DNA from: Candidatus Amulumruptor caecigallinarius
GTDB lineage: Bacteria > Bacteroidota > Bacteroidia > Bacteroidales > Muribaculaceae
DNA length: 64,000 bases
Assembly (NCBI GenBank): GCA_944321825.1
Contig: CALUMU010000005.1
Coordinates: 124,001-188,000, forward strand
Reading direction: 5' to 3'
Shown: one piece after another, positions 34,328 through 42,935 of the stretch
Layout of the letters: every line of letters starts with the position of its first letter
How positions within the stretch are numbered: position 1 is the stretch's first letter
Translations under genes and position numbers: made by a program
The notes under the pieces: model-generated
What the model saw: only the letters and a program-made list of their open reading frames with translations
What the model was told of the DNA's origin: nothing
The model's database searches: none

Positions 34328-35647
34328 GTGAAGAAAACCAATCGCGACATACTGGCTCTGGCCCTGCCGTCAATAGTCACCAACATCACCACCCCGCTCC
34401 TCGGACTGGTAGATGTGGCTATCACGGGACACATGGGTTCGGCTGTCTACCTCGCCGCGATTGCCGTAGGGAGCACGGTGTTCAACCTGCTCTACTGGTT
34501 GGTATCGTTCATACGCATGAGCGCGAGCGGCATGACCGCGCAAGCGTTCGGACGCTGCGACCATGAAGGCCAAAGCCTCATCCTCTCCCGCGAACTGCTC
34601 GTGTCGACCGTCATCGGAGTGTGCCTGATAGCACTCTCGCCGCTCATCGCCGCCCCCCTCATACGCTTCGTCGACCCATCCGCCGAGTCGTCGCTGATGG
34701 CGATGCGCTACTTCCGCATAGCCGTGTGGGGTGCGCCAGCCGTGCTTGCCACATACGCCTTTTCGGGATGGTTTCTCGGCCGGCAGAACTCGCGCATACC
34801 CATGTGGGTATCCATACTCATCAACGTATCCAACATCCTGATAAGCCTCCTGCTCGTATTCGGCTTAGGATGGCGCATAGAAGGCGTGGCGACAGGCACA
34901 CTGGCTGCCCAATGGATAGGAGCCGTCACATTCCTGGTCATGGCTCTGCGCCAGCATCTGTCATGGCCGGGATTGCGGTTGGTACTCGCCCCGCGCGAGA
35001 TAGCCGGATTCTTCCGCACCAACGGGGTGTTGTTCCTGCGCACAGTGTGCATGATCGCTGTCACCCTGTGGTTCACACGCACAGGCGCATCTCAGGGCAA
35101 CGTGACCCTCGCGGCAAACGCACTGCTGATACAGCTGTTCATGCTGTTCAGCTACGTGATGGACGGCTACGCATTTGCCGGCGAAGCCCTCGTAGGCCGC
35201 GACATAGGTCGGCGCGACGTGCCTGCGCTCCGCCTGACGGTGAGGTCGCTGCTGCGGTGGAGCGCGTCGCTTGCCATAGTGTTCACGCTGCTCTACATCT
35301 TCGGCGGCGAGTCGTTTCTTGGCCTCCTCAGCGATGACCATGAGGTAATCGCGACATCTGCGGAATATGCCGCATGGGCTTTCGCAATCCCCATGGCGAG
35401 CTTCGCCGCTTTTGCCTACGACGGCATATTCATCGGCACCACATCGGGCAAGATGATGCTCCTGCCGATGCTCTACGCAGCCATAGCCTTTTTCGCCGTC
35501 TACGCTGTCACATATCACCCGATGGGCAACCACGGACTGTGGCTGGCATTCCTGGCATATCTCCTCACTCGCAGCCTCACCCAGGCGTTACTGTGGCCGG
35601 GGATGCTGCGCCGCATCGACCGATCCATACAAAACCTCAACATATAA
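34328..35647 (+). CDS. MATE family transporter, DinF-like
   Basis: 439 residues, starting at GTG (34328), 3 bp after the OPT stop. Twelve membrane segments in two repeats: DILALALPSIVTNITTPLLGLVDVAITGH is the characteristic first half motif of the DinF branch; GAASQGNVTLAANALLIQLFML-type sequence is at the start of the second repeat. It is an antiporter for toxic cations or metabolites. It is co-transcribed with the OPT gene, and NDH-2 follows after 31 bp. Confidence 0.9.
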   Translation: MKKTNRDILALALPSIVTNITTPLLGLVDVAITGHMGSAVYLAAIAVGSTVFNLLYWLVSFIRMSASGMTAQAFGRCDHEGQSLILSRELLVSTVIGVCLIALSPLIAAPLIRFVDPSAESSLMAMRYFRIAVWGAPAVLATYAFSGWFLGRQNSRIPMWVSILINVSNILISLLLVFGLGWRIEGVATGTLAAQWIGAVTFLVMALRQHLSWPGLRLVLAPREIAGFFRTNGVLFLRTVCMIAVTLWFTRTGASQGNVTLAANALLIQLFMLFSYVMDGYAFAGEALVGRDIGRRDVPALRLTVRSLLRWSASLAIVFTLLYIFGGESFLGLLSDDHEVIATSAEYAAWAFAIPMASFAAFAYDGIFIGTTSGKMMLLPMLYAAIAFFAVYAVTYHPMGNHGLWLAFLAYLLTRSLTQALLWPGMLRRIDRSIQNLNI

Positions 35648-35678
35648 CGCACTACACATACACATCATAATCTCTACA

Positions 35679-36962
35679 ATGGCACAACAACTACCTCGAA
35701 TGGTGATAATCGGCGGCGGGTTCGCCGGACTCAATCTCGCCAAGAAGATTGACAAGTCACGCTGGGACGTTACCATCGTCGACCGCAACAACTTCCACAG
35801 CTTCCCTCCCCTGTTCTATCAGATTGCATCCAGCGGACTCGACCCGGGCAGCATATCATTCCCATTCCGCAGGGAGATGCGCAAAGGTTCGGTCCGTGGA
35901 GTCCACTACCGCATGGGCGAGGTGATGGCCGTCAACACCGAGCAAAAATGGGTGGAAACCCAGTTTGAACGCATCCCCTACGATTCGCTCGTGATAGCCA
36001 ACGGCACGACCAACAATTTCTTCGGCAACGACGAGCTTCTCAAGCGCGTATTCACCCTCAAAAGCGCCGCCGAAGCCATACGCTGCCGCAACGAGATTCT
36101 CGACCGCCTCGAACGTGCATCTATCTGCCATGACGAAGCCGAGCGCAAGCGTCTGCTGACATTCGTGGTAATCGGAGGCGGTCCCACAGGCGTTGAGATG
36201 GCCGGCGCCATCGGCGAGATGAAGCGTTACATCCTCAAACGCGAATATCCCGAACTCAATGTCGACGATGTCCGCATCATACTGCTCGAAGGCACCGACA
36301 GGCTGCTGCGCACCATGAGCGAGACATCGTCAGGCCATGCACTCGAATATCTCGGACACCTCATGGTCGAAGTGCGCCTCAACACCCTCATGGAAAGCTA
36401 CAACGACAACATCGTGACCCTAAAGGACGGCAGCACCATCTACAGCGAGACAGTGATTTGGACAGCCGGCGTCACCGCAGTCCCCATCACATTCCAAGGC
36501 AAACAGCCGCAGCGCGGTCCGGGCAACCGTTACGTGGTCGACGAATATAACCGCGTAGCCGGACTCGAAGACGTATACTCGCTCGGCGACGTGTGCATCA
36601 TGCCCACCGCCGACAAGCCCAAAGGCGACCCGCAGCTGGCACAGGTGGCGATACAGCAGGCCCACAACTTGGCCAAAAACCTGCGCAAAGGCTCGTGGAG
36701 CATCCCGTTCAGATACAAAGACAAAGGCTCGATGGCAACCGTAGGGCGTAACCGTGCCGTGGCAGACCTCAACCACATCAACCTCTACGGCCGCCCGGCA
36801 TGGTTTACATGGATGTTCGTCCACCTCATCTCCATACTCGGTATGCGCAACAAAATCACCGTCCTCATCAACTGGATATGGTCATATTGCAGCTACACCA
36901 CATCGTTGCGACTGCTCATGCACCCCAACCGCTACCCCCTGCGCCGCCGCTGGGGCGAATAA
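35679..36962 (+). CDS. ndh: Type II NADH:quinone oxidoreductase (NDH-2)
   Basis: 427 residues. Two Rossmann folds are seen: FAD-binding VIIGGGFAGLNLAKKID (residues 8-24) and NADH-binding VVIGGGPTGVEMAGAI. The quinone-site region GVTAVPITF and the FAD tail motif YSLGDVCIM are typical. The C-terminal amphipathic stretch (WSYCSYTTSLRLLMHP) attaches it to the inner face of the membrane. It oxidises NADH with menaquinone without pumping protons, alongside Na+-NQR in Bacteroidales. Confidence 0.95.
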   Translation: MAQQLPRMVIIGGGFAGLNLAKKIDKSRWDVTIVDRNNFHSFPPLFYQIASSGLDPGSISFPFRREMRKGSVRGVHYRMGEVMAVNTEQKWVETQFERIPYDSLVIANGTTNNFFGNDELLKRVFTLKSAAEAIRCRNEILDRLERASICHDEAERKRLLTFVVIGGGPTGVEMAGAIGEMKRYILKREYPELNVDDVRIILLEGTDRLLRTMSETSSGHALEYLGHLMVEVRLNTLMESYNDNIVTLKDGSTIYSETVIWTAGVTAVPITFQGKQPQRGPGNRYVVDEYNRVAGLEDVYSLGDVCIMPTADKPKGDPQLAQVAIQQAHNLAKNLRKGSWSIPFRYKDKGSMATVGRNRAVADLNHINLYGRPAWFTWMFVHLISILGMRNKITVLINWIWSYCSYTTSLRLLMHPNRYPLRRRWGE

Positions 36963-37012
36963 TCCGCCGGTACACATCTACCCGTACATACTTCCCCATT
37001 TATATATCGCAC

Positions 37013-37052
37013 GAAGCCGCCACCGTCCCCGACATGGGTCAGTGGCGGTTTC
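37013..37052. terminator. Bidirectional terminator between ndh and the yitT-like gene
   Basis: Stem GAAGCCGCCAC (37013-37023) with GTGGCGGTTTC (37042-37052), one G-U pair, overlapping the stop of the minus-strand gene (37039-37041). It can end both convergent genes. Confidence 0.6.
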
Positions 37053-37983
37053 GTGATGACGGCAGAGCCTCGTCGGCAGCAGGATGCTTGGGCATCTTGA
37101 GCTTGATAGTGTCGAATCCCTCGCCGTACACGCCGTTGACGAGCCCCTGGGCTATGAAAGCATGTTCGTCGATGCTCTTGACTATGCGGAATATGGTCAC
37201 CGACTCGTAGCGACGGCACATCACCAACAGCACCTTCACTTCGTGCTTGCTGTACCACCCCACACCGTCAAGCACCGTGCACCCGCGATGGGCCTTCGAC
37301 AGCACCGCATCGGCTATCTCCTTCCAGTGCGACGAGATGATGGTAAACTGCACAGCCTGGCGGTTGGTGTTGATAATCACATCCGCCAGCATCGGCACTA
37401 CGAACAGGAACACCACGCCGTAGATGGTGGTCTCGATGCTGTGGAATATGAAATACGACGAGCTGATGATGCACATATCGATGTAAATCATCATGCGCCC
37501 GAACGACACATTGCTCTTTTTCGATACGATAGCAGCCACGATGTCCGTGCCGCCCGTCGAGCCGTTGTGGATATACGTCAGCCCCACGCCGAACCCTGCC
37601 ATGATCGCCCCGATAAGCACGTTCATGAAATCCTGCCCCTTGACTATCGGCTCATGGAAAAACGGCTGGAAGAAACCGATGCCGAGCGACAGCACCGTAG
37701 CCCCGAATATGGTACGGATGACGAATGTCTTGCCGACCTTGCGCCACGCTATCGCAAGCAGGAGCGCGTTGACCGCATACGCCGTGACAGCCACCGGCAC
37801 TCCGTAACCGAGGTGGTTCTGCGTGAGGAAATAGACTATCGTACTGAAACCTGTCACGCCTCCGATGATGACCTTTTCGGGCAGCACGAACGCACAAAAC
37901 CCGAAAGAGTACATCGTCAGACCCAGCGTGATGATGATGTAGTCTTTGGCCGACAGCCAAAGCTTGTTATATGAAAGTGTCAT
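37039..37983 (-). CDS. YitT family membrane protein
   Basis: 314 residues from the ATG at 37983 (MTLSYNKLWLSAKDYII); the frame is open to 38124 but that extension is not signal-like. Five or six membrane segments (DUF161: GFCAFVLPEKVIIGGVTGFSTIVYF; GSTGGTDIVAAIVSKKSNVSFGRMM) are followed by a cytoplasmic DUF2179 domain (~220-300: GCTVLDGVGWYSKHEVKVLLVMCRRYE). The family is widespread and its role is unknown; ligand-binding by the C-domain is suspected. It stands alone. Confidence 0.92.
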   Translation of the reverse strand: MTLSYNKLWLSAKDYIIITLGLTMYSFGFCAFVLPEKVIIGGVTGFSTIVYFLTQNHLGYGVPVAVTAYAVNALLLAIAWRKVGKTFVIRTIFGATVLSLGIGFFQPFFHEPIVKGQDFMNVLIGAIMAGFGVGLTYIHNGSTGGTDIVAAIVSKKSNVSFGRMMIYIDMCIISSSYFIFHSIETTIYGVVFLFVVPMLADVIINTNRQAVQFTIISSHWKEIADAVLSKAHRGCTVLDGVGWYSKHEVKVLLVMCRRYESVTIFRIVKSIDEHAFIAQGLVNGVYGEGFDTIKLKMPKHPAADEALPSSRNRH

Positions 37984-38092
37984 TATGGTATGTCGTTGCG
38001 GCACCGCAGCCCACTCTGGAGCCGATGCCTTAAGGCTGCTGCAAACATAGCAAAAATTTTTATTCCGTGTATCTACTTGACCGGGATATTTG

Positions 38093-38100
38093 TAACTTTG
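38093..38100 (+). promoter_or_regulatory. -7 box of the outer-membrane protein gene
   Basis: TAACTTTG, 45 nt before the chosen ATG at 38146. A GTG at 38110 would sit at the transcript start. Confidence 0.58.
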
Positions 38101-38145
38101 TGAATAAATGTGTATCCGACACACGTTTCACTTCAATCATCAGCC

Positions 38146-38913
38146 ATGCGACATCTTCATAGCATCCCCGCAGCCATAGCCATCATCCTCTCTGCCATCG
38201 TACCAATCCGCTCCGGCGCAGCCGAATTTTTCGACACACGCGCCGCCGACCGATTCTTAGAGATAGGCGTACACGGCCTCGTCGGCACCAGCACCCTGCT
38301 CCAGAACTACCAGGGCACCTACCCGGCCATCACCGACCTGCACATGTCGGCAGGGTTTGCCGGCGGAGCCGGAGCATCCGTGACATTCGGGCTGCGCAAC
38401 TTCCTGGCTCTCGGCACCGAACTCAACTTCATGGCCCGCAACAGCCGCATAGCCATGGCATTCCGTGGCACAGAGCAGATGCCTACATCCGCCATACACC
38501 TCTCCAACCGCTCATACTCGTTTGAAGTACCCGTATACATATCGGTAAGGTTCAACCTGTCGGACGATGTGCGCTGGAACCTGCAAGGCGGCTTCTTCTA
38601 TTCGCTCGGACTCTCTGGCTCACAGCGTCAAAGTATGTTCAGCTCATACATCAACGAGCTGGGACAGATGGTCAACATCTACGAAACCGCCAAGACCGGC
38701 TATTACAACGACCCCGAAGCGTTCATCAACTCCATGTACCGCTCCGACTGGGGTCTGATGGCAGGCACATCGATAGACGTATGGCGGCATGTCACCGTCG
38801 GATTCCGTGTGATGTTCGGGCTTAAGAACGTGTCGAACGACTCCGAGTCCGGCACAGCCAACCCGCGGGTGCGCAATCTCGCCGCGCTCGGCACCGTCGG
38901 GTGGCGTTTCTGA
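38146..38913 (+). CDS. Outer-membrane beta-barrel protein
   Basis: 255 residues from the ATG at 38146, which gives a signal sequence MRHLHSIPAAIAIILSAI...GAA; the alternative GTG at 38110 adds twelve unneeded residues just after the -7 box. The mature part has repeated strands: FFDTRAADRFLEIGVHGLVGTS, ASVTFGLRNFLALGTELNFMAR, YSFEVPVYISVRFNL, VRWNLQGGFFYSLGL, and ends in GTVGWRF with the terminal Phe expected of outer-membrane barrels. It resembles other PF13568 barrels. Function unknown. Confidence 0.78.
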   Translation: MRHLHSIPAAIAIILSAIVPIRSGAAEFFDTRAADRFLEIGVHGLVGTSTLLQNYQGTYPAITDLHMSAGFAGGAGASVTFGLRNFLALGTELNFMARNSRIAMAFRGTEQMPTSAIHLSNRSYSFEVPVYISVRFNLSDDVRWNLQGGFFYSLGLSGSQRQSMFSSYINELGQMVNIYETAKTGYYNDPEAFINSMYRSDWGLMAGTSIDVWRHVTVGFRVMFGLKNVSNDSESGTANPRVRNLAALGTVGWRF

Positions 38914-39016
38914 TCCCTGCGTTGTTTTGATGCCGTTGTGATGCCGATGCCCCGTGTTTTTTGGGACGCTGGTCGAATTTTCCACATGATTTTAGACAGC
39001 ATCTTACGTCCGCGCA

Positions 39017-39047
39017 TTGCATAAATCGAATTTTAATGCTACCTTTG
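39017..39047 (+). promoter_or_regulatory. Promoter of tRNA-Ser
   Basis: -33 TTG (39017-39019), 20-bp spacer, -7 TACCTTTG (39040-39047), 17 nt before the mature tRNA. Confidence 0.7.
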
Positions 39048-39064
39048 CATCGTCCAAAACCAAA

Positions 39065-39152
39065 GGAGTGGTGCTCGAGTGGCTGAAGAGGCACGCCTGG
39101 AAAGCGTGTATACGCCAAAAGCGTATCCCGAGTTCGAATCTCGGTCACTCCG
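39065..39152 (+). tRNA. tRNA-Ser(GGA)
   Basis: 88 nt. Acceptor stem GGAGTGG (39065-39071) pairs with TCACTCC (39145-39151), discriminator G. Anticodon stem CACGC/GCGTG encloses the loop CTGGAAA, anticodon GGA, reading UCC and UCU. A long variable arm (TATACGCCAAAAGCGTA) identifies a class II tRNA. The T-arm is CCGAG-TTCGAAT-CTCGG. CCA is not encoded. Confidence 0.97.
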
Positions 39153-39158
39153 CTAAAA
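39136..39158 (+). repeat. Direct repeat, copy 1: 3' end of tRNA-Ser
   Basis: 23 bp from the T-loop to six bases past the tRNA end. An exact copy is at 39237-39259, 101 bp away. This is the usual form of an attachment site left by a tRNA-targeting element. Confidence 0.75.
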
Positions 39159-39236
39159 GAGACGGAGTCCTCTTTTTGAGGATGCCGAGATTTGAACGAG
39201 CAGAGTTCGTCATCGCGAAGCGCTTTGCGAAGCAAA

Positions 39237-39259
39237 GAATCTCGGTCACTCCGCTAAAA
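39237..39259 (+). repeat. Direct repeat, copy 2: tRNA-Ser 3' end duplicate
   Basis: Exact 23-bp copy of 39136-39158. Between the two copies lie ~78 bp containing a small hairpin CTTTGC-GAA-GCAAAG (39223-39237) and an inverted, one-mismatch copy of part of the T-arm (39185-39197). No integrase gene is nearby. Confidence 0.75.
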
Positions 39260-39263
39260 AACC

Positions 39264-39300
39264 AAAGTCCATATAGGCAACCCAAGCCCATATGGACTTT
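39264..39300 (+). terminator. Terminator of tRNA-Ser
   Basis: Stem AAAGTCCATAT (39264-39274) with ATATGGACTTT (39290-39300), followed by TATTTT. Confidence 0.75.
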
Positions 39301-39370
39301 TATTTTACCCACAAGGAAACGTCGATGAGCAGTTAGTTACATGAAAGTATAAACTGTTTATCACAAACAG

Positions 39371-39405
39371 AAGCCGTCTGCAATCCAACGGGTTGCAGAC
39401 GGCTT
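39371..39405 (-). terminator. Terminator of tRNA-Leu
   Basis: Perfect 13-bp stem AAGCCGTCTGCAA (39371-39383) with TTGCAGACGGCTT (39393-39405), just after the tRNA on the minus strand. Confidence 0.8.
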
Positions 39406-39409
39406 CAAG

Positions 39410-39491
39410 TGCGCATGAAGGGACTCGAACCCCCACGTCCTAAGACATTAGATCCTAAGTCTAACGCGGCTACCAATTACGCCACATGCGC
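39410..39491 (-). tRNA. tRNA-Leu(UAG)
   Basis: 82 nt on the minus strand. Acceptor stem GCGCATG (39491-39485) pairs with CATGCGC (39417-39411), discriminator A. Anticodon stem TTAGA/TCTAA encloses CTTAGGA, anticodon TAG, for CUN leucine codons. A long variable arm (TGTC-TTAG-GACG) marks a class II tRNA. CCA is not encoded. Confidence 0.96.
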
Positions 39492-39600
39492 ATCAGCTGT
39501 GGAACTTCCACAGCGCAAAGTTACGCATTTTTTCCCGATAGGCAAGTTTTTTTCATGTGACCGATGCTGATATTTTCGCATGACAAGGGGGTCGGCGCAG

Positions 39601-39630
39601 CATAATTTTGTGACAAAACACAAAATTATG
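39601..39630 (+). promoter_or_regulatory. Perfect inverted repeat overlapping -7 box and start codon
   Basis: CATAATTTTGTG (39601-39612), spacer ACAAAA, CACAAAATTATG (39619-39630). The left arm contains the -7 box TAATTTTG (39603-39610) and the right arm ends with the ATG of the next gene. It could be an operator or, if transcription starts at the left arm, a hairpin masking the start codon. Confidence 0.6.
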
Positions 39631-40311
39631 ACAGCTCCAGCCACCAAAACAGCCACCCGACGCAAAGCGAAATGGACCCGCCTCGTGTCACAGAAGTTCT
39701 ACCAGTCGATCTGCCGTCAGGTCCACGAGGTCAGCCTCCTCAGCGAGGACATCACAGAGAGCAACGTGATGCAGTGCATCGACGACTATATCAACAAGGG
39801 GAGTGCCGATGTAGAGTTCACCGACGCTGAAACGGTCGTATTCACCCTCCTGCAACCTCTTATCGACAAGGCTATGACCCGGTCGATGCGTGCCCGCGCA
39901 GCCGCTGCACGCCGCCGCGAACTTGCCAAAACCGGCATTTCTGCGACACCTGACCCCGCCGAAACCATCCAGCCCGTTCCAGCCACAGCAGCCGAACTGT
40001 CAACTGCCACGCCATCCGAAGAGCTCAGGCAATCCACTACCGCCGGACTCCCCGACGAAAACAAACAAGCCGCAACTATCAGCCCAAGCGAGCCAAGCGC
40101 AGCCGCCGACCCAGCTGAGGCGACCGTACCAGCAGCGGCAGCTCTGCCACCGTCCCCACAAACCCCACGCGACGAGAAACGCGCCAAGCGGCGCGAGGCC
40201 GCCCTCATCCGCCGTCTTGACAAACGCCGCAAACGCCTCGCCCGCCGCCACTCCCCCTCCACCGAATCCACCACCGCGACATGCCATTGCATCGCAACCA
40301 ACACACCATGA
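39628..40311 (+). CDS. Basic helical protein with Ala/Pro-rich tail, unknown function
   Basis: 227 residues from the ATG at 39628 (MTAPATKTATRRKAKW), which lies in the inverted repeat; the upstream ATG-less extension is not used. Residues 10-110 are helical and basic (RLVSQKFYQSICRQVHEVSLLSED...AETVVFTLLQPLIDKAMTRSMRARAAAARRREL). The pattern loosely resembles DUF6291-like domains of phage or mobile element proteins. The rest is a low-complexity region rich in Ala, Pro, Thr and Glu, ending in a very basic segment (KRAKRREAALIRRLDKRRK). Probably nucleic-acid binding. The assignment to a family is not made. Confidence 0.6.
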   Translation: MTAPATKTATRRKAKWTRLVSQKFYQSICRQVHEVSLLSEDITESNVMQCIDDYINKGSADVEFTDAETVVFTLLQPLIDKAMTRSMRARAAAARRRELAKTGISATPDPAETIQPVPATAAELSTATPSEELRQSTTAGLPDENKQAATISPSEPSAAADPAEATVPAAAALPPSPQTPRDEKRAKRREAALIRRLDKRRKRLARRHSPSTESTTATCHCIATNTP

Positions 40312-40316
40312 CGTAG

Positions 40317-40559
40317 GGTCGCCACCTGTGGCGACCGCTATGCGGGTCGGACGGCAGCCCGGGGTACAGCCATGCATTTTGGTTCATATTGTCGCTGTTA
40401 TTGGATTGGCAAAGCCGGCATCGGAGTTTACCCCCATCGCGATAGCGATGCGGAGACATGTGCGAATTTGTGCGACCGATAAACCGGTCGGATTTCCGTA
40501 GGGGATCCTTCTTCCGTGGGTTGTACCCACGTCTACTACCTCGGCACCGCTATGCGGTG
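40317..40559. repeat. Cluster of five short palindromes between genes
   Basis: Within 243 bp lie five perfect hairpins with different stems: GGTCGCCAC/GTGGCGACC (40317-40336), CATCGC/GCGATG (40435-40450), GACCG/CGGTC (40474-40489), CGTGGGT/ACCCACG (40515-40531) and CACCGC/GCGGTG (40545-40559). No ORF or -7 box fits. It looks like an accumulation of small palindromic repeats of the kind scattered in Bacteroidales intergenic regions; another such unit is GGATGCACC/GGTGCATCC at 46278-46297. Confidence 0.55.
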
Positions 40560-40640
40560 AGGGGCTTGCGCGCCGGCAACATGACGGCAACACAATCAGT
40601 GAATATATGGAAATTAATGTAGTCCGTTGGCAGGGCAATA

Positions 40641-40672
40641 TTTGGGAGTTTGACTGTTAATCCGTATATTTG
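40641..40672 (+). promoter_or_regulatory. Promoter of the phosphohexomutase gene
   Basis: -33 TTTG (40641-40644), 20-bp spacer, -7 TATATTTG (40665-40672), 43 nt before the ATG. Confidence 0.72.
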
Positions 40673-40715
40673 CTACACTTAGAATCAAACATCATAAATA
40701 CAAACATACATCGAC

Positions 40716-42467
40716 ATGGAAAACCAGGAACTTATCAAGCAGGTGACAACCAAGGCCGAGACATGGCTCACCGATGCGTATGACGAAACTACACGCGCCG
40801 AGGTGCGCCGTATGCTCGACGCTGCCGACAAGACCGAGCTGATAGAGTCGTTCTATAAAGACCTCGAATTCGGCACAGGCGGCCTGCGCGGCATCATGGG
40901 TGCCGGTACCAACCGTATGAACATCTACACCGTGGGCGCAGCTACCCAGGGTCTGGCCAATTACCTCAAGGAGGCATTTGCCGACGAAGCCGAGATCAAG
41001 GTGGTAGTGGGCCATGACGTGCGCAACAACAGCCGCAAGTTCGCCGAAATCGTAGCCGACATCTTTTCGGCCAACGGCATAAAGGTGTATCTGTTTGACA
41101 GCTTCCGCCCAACGCCTGAGCTGTCATTTGCCATCCGCCATCTCGGATGCCACAGCGGAGTGAACATCACAGCGAGCCACAACCCCAAGGAATACAACGG
41201 CTACAAGGCATACTGGGCCGACGGAGCCCAGATCATCGCGCCCCACGATGTCAACATCATCAACAACGTGGAGAAAATCAAGAGCGTAGAGGAAATCAAG
41301 TTCAAGGGCAACCCCGACAACATACAGATTATCGGCGAAGACATAGACCAGGCTTTCCTCTCGGCTATAAAAGGTCTGTCGCTCAGCCCCGAGTCGGTAG
41401 CACGCCATGCCGACCTCAAAATCGTCTACACCCCTATCCACGGCACCGGCGTGAAGCTCATCCCCGACTCGCTCCGCAACTACGGCTTCAAGAACATCAT
41501 CCATGTGCCTGAGCAGGACGTGCCCAGCGGCGACTTCCCGACCGTCGAGTCGCCCAACCCCGAAGTCCCCTCCGCCATGGCGATGGCCATAGCCAAAGCC
41601 AAGGAAGTGGGAGCCGACCTCGTCATGGCCTCAGACCCCGACGCCGACCGCATCGGAGCCGTAATCCGCGACAACAAGGGCGAATATGTGCTCATCAACG
41701 GCAACCAGATTGTGATGATACTCCTCAACTACATCATCACACGCAACATAGAGCTGGGGCGTATCAAAGGCAACGAGTACATCGTCAAGACCATCGTGAC
41801 CACCGAGGCCATCAAGTCCATAGCCGAGGCCAACAACATCCCGATGTATGACTGCTACACAGGCTTCAAGTGGATAGCCTCAGTGATCCGCGACCAGGAG
41901 GGCACATGCCGCTACCTCGGCGGAGGCGAAGAGAGCTACGGATTCCTCGCCGAGGAGTTTGCCCGCGACAAAGACGCCGTATCTGCCGTATCGCTCATGG
42001 CCGAAGCATGTGCATGGGCCAAGGACAAGGGCATGGACTTCCTCCAGATGCTCCAGGACATCTACATCAAATACGGTTTCTCACGCGAGGCCGGTATCTC
42101 CGTGGTCCGCAAGGGCAAGACAGGAGCCGAGGAAATCGTGGCCATGATGAAGAATTTCCGCGCCAATCCTCCCCGCCAGCTCGGCGGCAGCCCCGTCATA
42201 GAGGTCAAGGACTACGACAGCCTCAACCTGACCGACATGCGCACAGGTAATGTCACCAAGCTCGACATGCCCACCACATCAAACGTGCTGCAATACTTCA
42301 CCGAGGACGGCTCTAAGGTGTCAGTACGCCCGTCAGGTACCGAACCCAAAATCAAATTCTACATCGAAGTCCGCGGCAAGATGTCGTCGGCAGCCGACTA
42401 TGACCGCGCTATCAGCGAAGCCGATGCCAAGATCGAAGCTGTCAAGCACGACCTCGGCATAGCCTGA
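40716..42467 (+). CDS. Phosphoglucomutase/phosphomannomutase
   Basis: 583 residues, typical of the long alpha-D-phosphohexomutases of Bacteroidetes. Four domains can be followed: the active-site serine loop GVNITASHNPKEYNGYK, the metal loop ASDPDADRIG, the sugar-binding loop GGGEESYGFL, and the phosphate-binding loop VRPSGTEPKIKFY. It interconverts hexose 1- and 6-phosphates (glucose or mannose, possibly also pentose phosphates) in the cytoplasm, feeding glycolysis and polysaccharide synthesis. It stands alone between a good promoter and terminator. Confidence 0.95.
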   Translation: MENQELIKQVTTKAETWLTDAYDETTRAEVRRMLDAADKTELIESFYKDLEFGTGGLRGIMGAGTNRMNIYTVGAATQGLANYLKEAFADEAEIKVVVGHDVRNNSRKFAEIVADIFSANGIKVYLFDSFRPTPELSFAIRHLGCHSGVNITASHNPKEYNGYKAYWADGAQIIAPHDVNIINNVEKIKSVEEIKFKGNPDNIQIIGEDIDQAFLSAIKGLSLSPESVARHADLKIVYTPIHGTGVKLIPDSLRNYGFKNIIHVPEQDVPSGDFPTVESPNPEVPSAMAMAIAKAKEVGADLVMASDPDADRIGAVIRDNKGEYVLINGNQIVMILLNYIITRNIELGRIKGNEYIVKTIVTTEAIKSIAEANNIPMYDCYTGFKWIASVIRDQEGTCRYLGGGEESYGFLAEEFARDKDAVSAVSLMAEACAWAKDKGMDFLQMLQDIYIKYGFSREAGISVVRKGKTGAEEIVAMMKNFRANPPRQLGGSPVIEVKDYDSLNLTDMRTGNVTKLDMPTTSNVLQYFTEDGSKVSVRPSGTEPKIKFYIEVRGKMSSAADYDRAISEADAKIEAVKHDLGIA

Positions 42468-42518
42468 TGATGACGATAAGCCATATAAAGGTCTTATAAG
42501 ATTTTAATCACGAGAATC

Positions 42519-42549
42519 GCTAAGGGCGCTGCGCTGCAGCGCCCTTAGC
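42519..42549 (+). terminator. Terminator of the phosphohexomutase gene
   Basis: Perfect 13-bp stem GCTAAGGGCGCTG (42519-42531) with CAGCGCCCTTAGC (42537-42549), 5-nt loop. Confidence 0.8.
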
Positions 42550-42632
42550 TTGTCATTGCGCATTTCGGGACTATTTGAGCAAAAACAGCAATTTCTCGCT
42601 GGCAAAAGTTTTACAATTCGGAAATTTTTCCT

Positions 42633-42640
42633 TAAATTTG
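42633..42640 (+). promoter_or_regulatory. -7 box of acpP
   Basis: TAAATTTG followed by CATC, 40 nt before the ATG; the -33 region is an incomplete TTTTAC (42609-42614). Confidence 0.6.
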
Positions 42641-42680
42641 CATCGCGAAATGATTTTACTAACCAAATAATTAAACCACT

Positions 42681-42914
42681 ATGTCAGAAATCGCATCACG
42701 CGTGAAAGCTATCATCGTTGACAAGCTCGGCGTTGACGAAAACGAAGTAACTGAAACCGCAGAGTTCACAAAGGATCTCGGAGCTGACAGCCTCGACACC
42801 GTTGAGCTCATCATGGAATTTGAAAAAGAATTCGGCATCACCATCCCCGATGACAAGGCTGAAGGCATCACTACTGTAGGTGACGCAATCGCTTACATCG
42901 AAGCTAACAAATAA
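42681..42914 (+). CDS. acpP: Acyl carrier protein
   Basis: 77 residues. The phosphopantetheine serine is in [20 protein letters not shown] (Ser36). The protein is acidic with four helices, as in AcpP. It carries acyl chains for fatty acid, lipid A and phospholipid synthesis. FabF follows after 276 bp, the usual pairing, though in many Bacteroidetes rnc follows fabF and here it does not. Confidence 0.98.
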   Translation: MSEIASRVKAIIVDKLGVDENEVTETAEFTKDLGADSLDTVELIMEFEKEFGITIPDDKAEGITTVGDAIAYIEANK

Positions 42915-42935
42915 TCGCCTTTAGTCATCCACAAG

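Noticed and set aside
40312..40715. A riboswitch before the phosphohexomutase gene
   Set aside because: The hairpins lie before the promoter at 40641-40672 and would not be in the transcript; the leader after the promoter is only ~40 nt.
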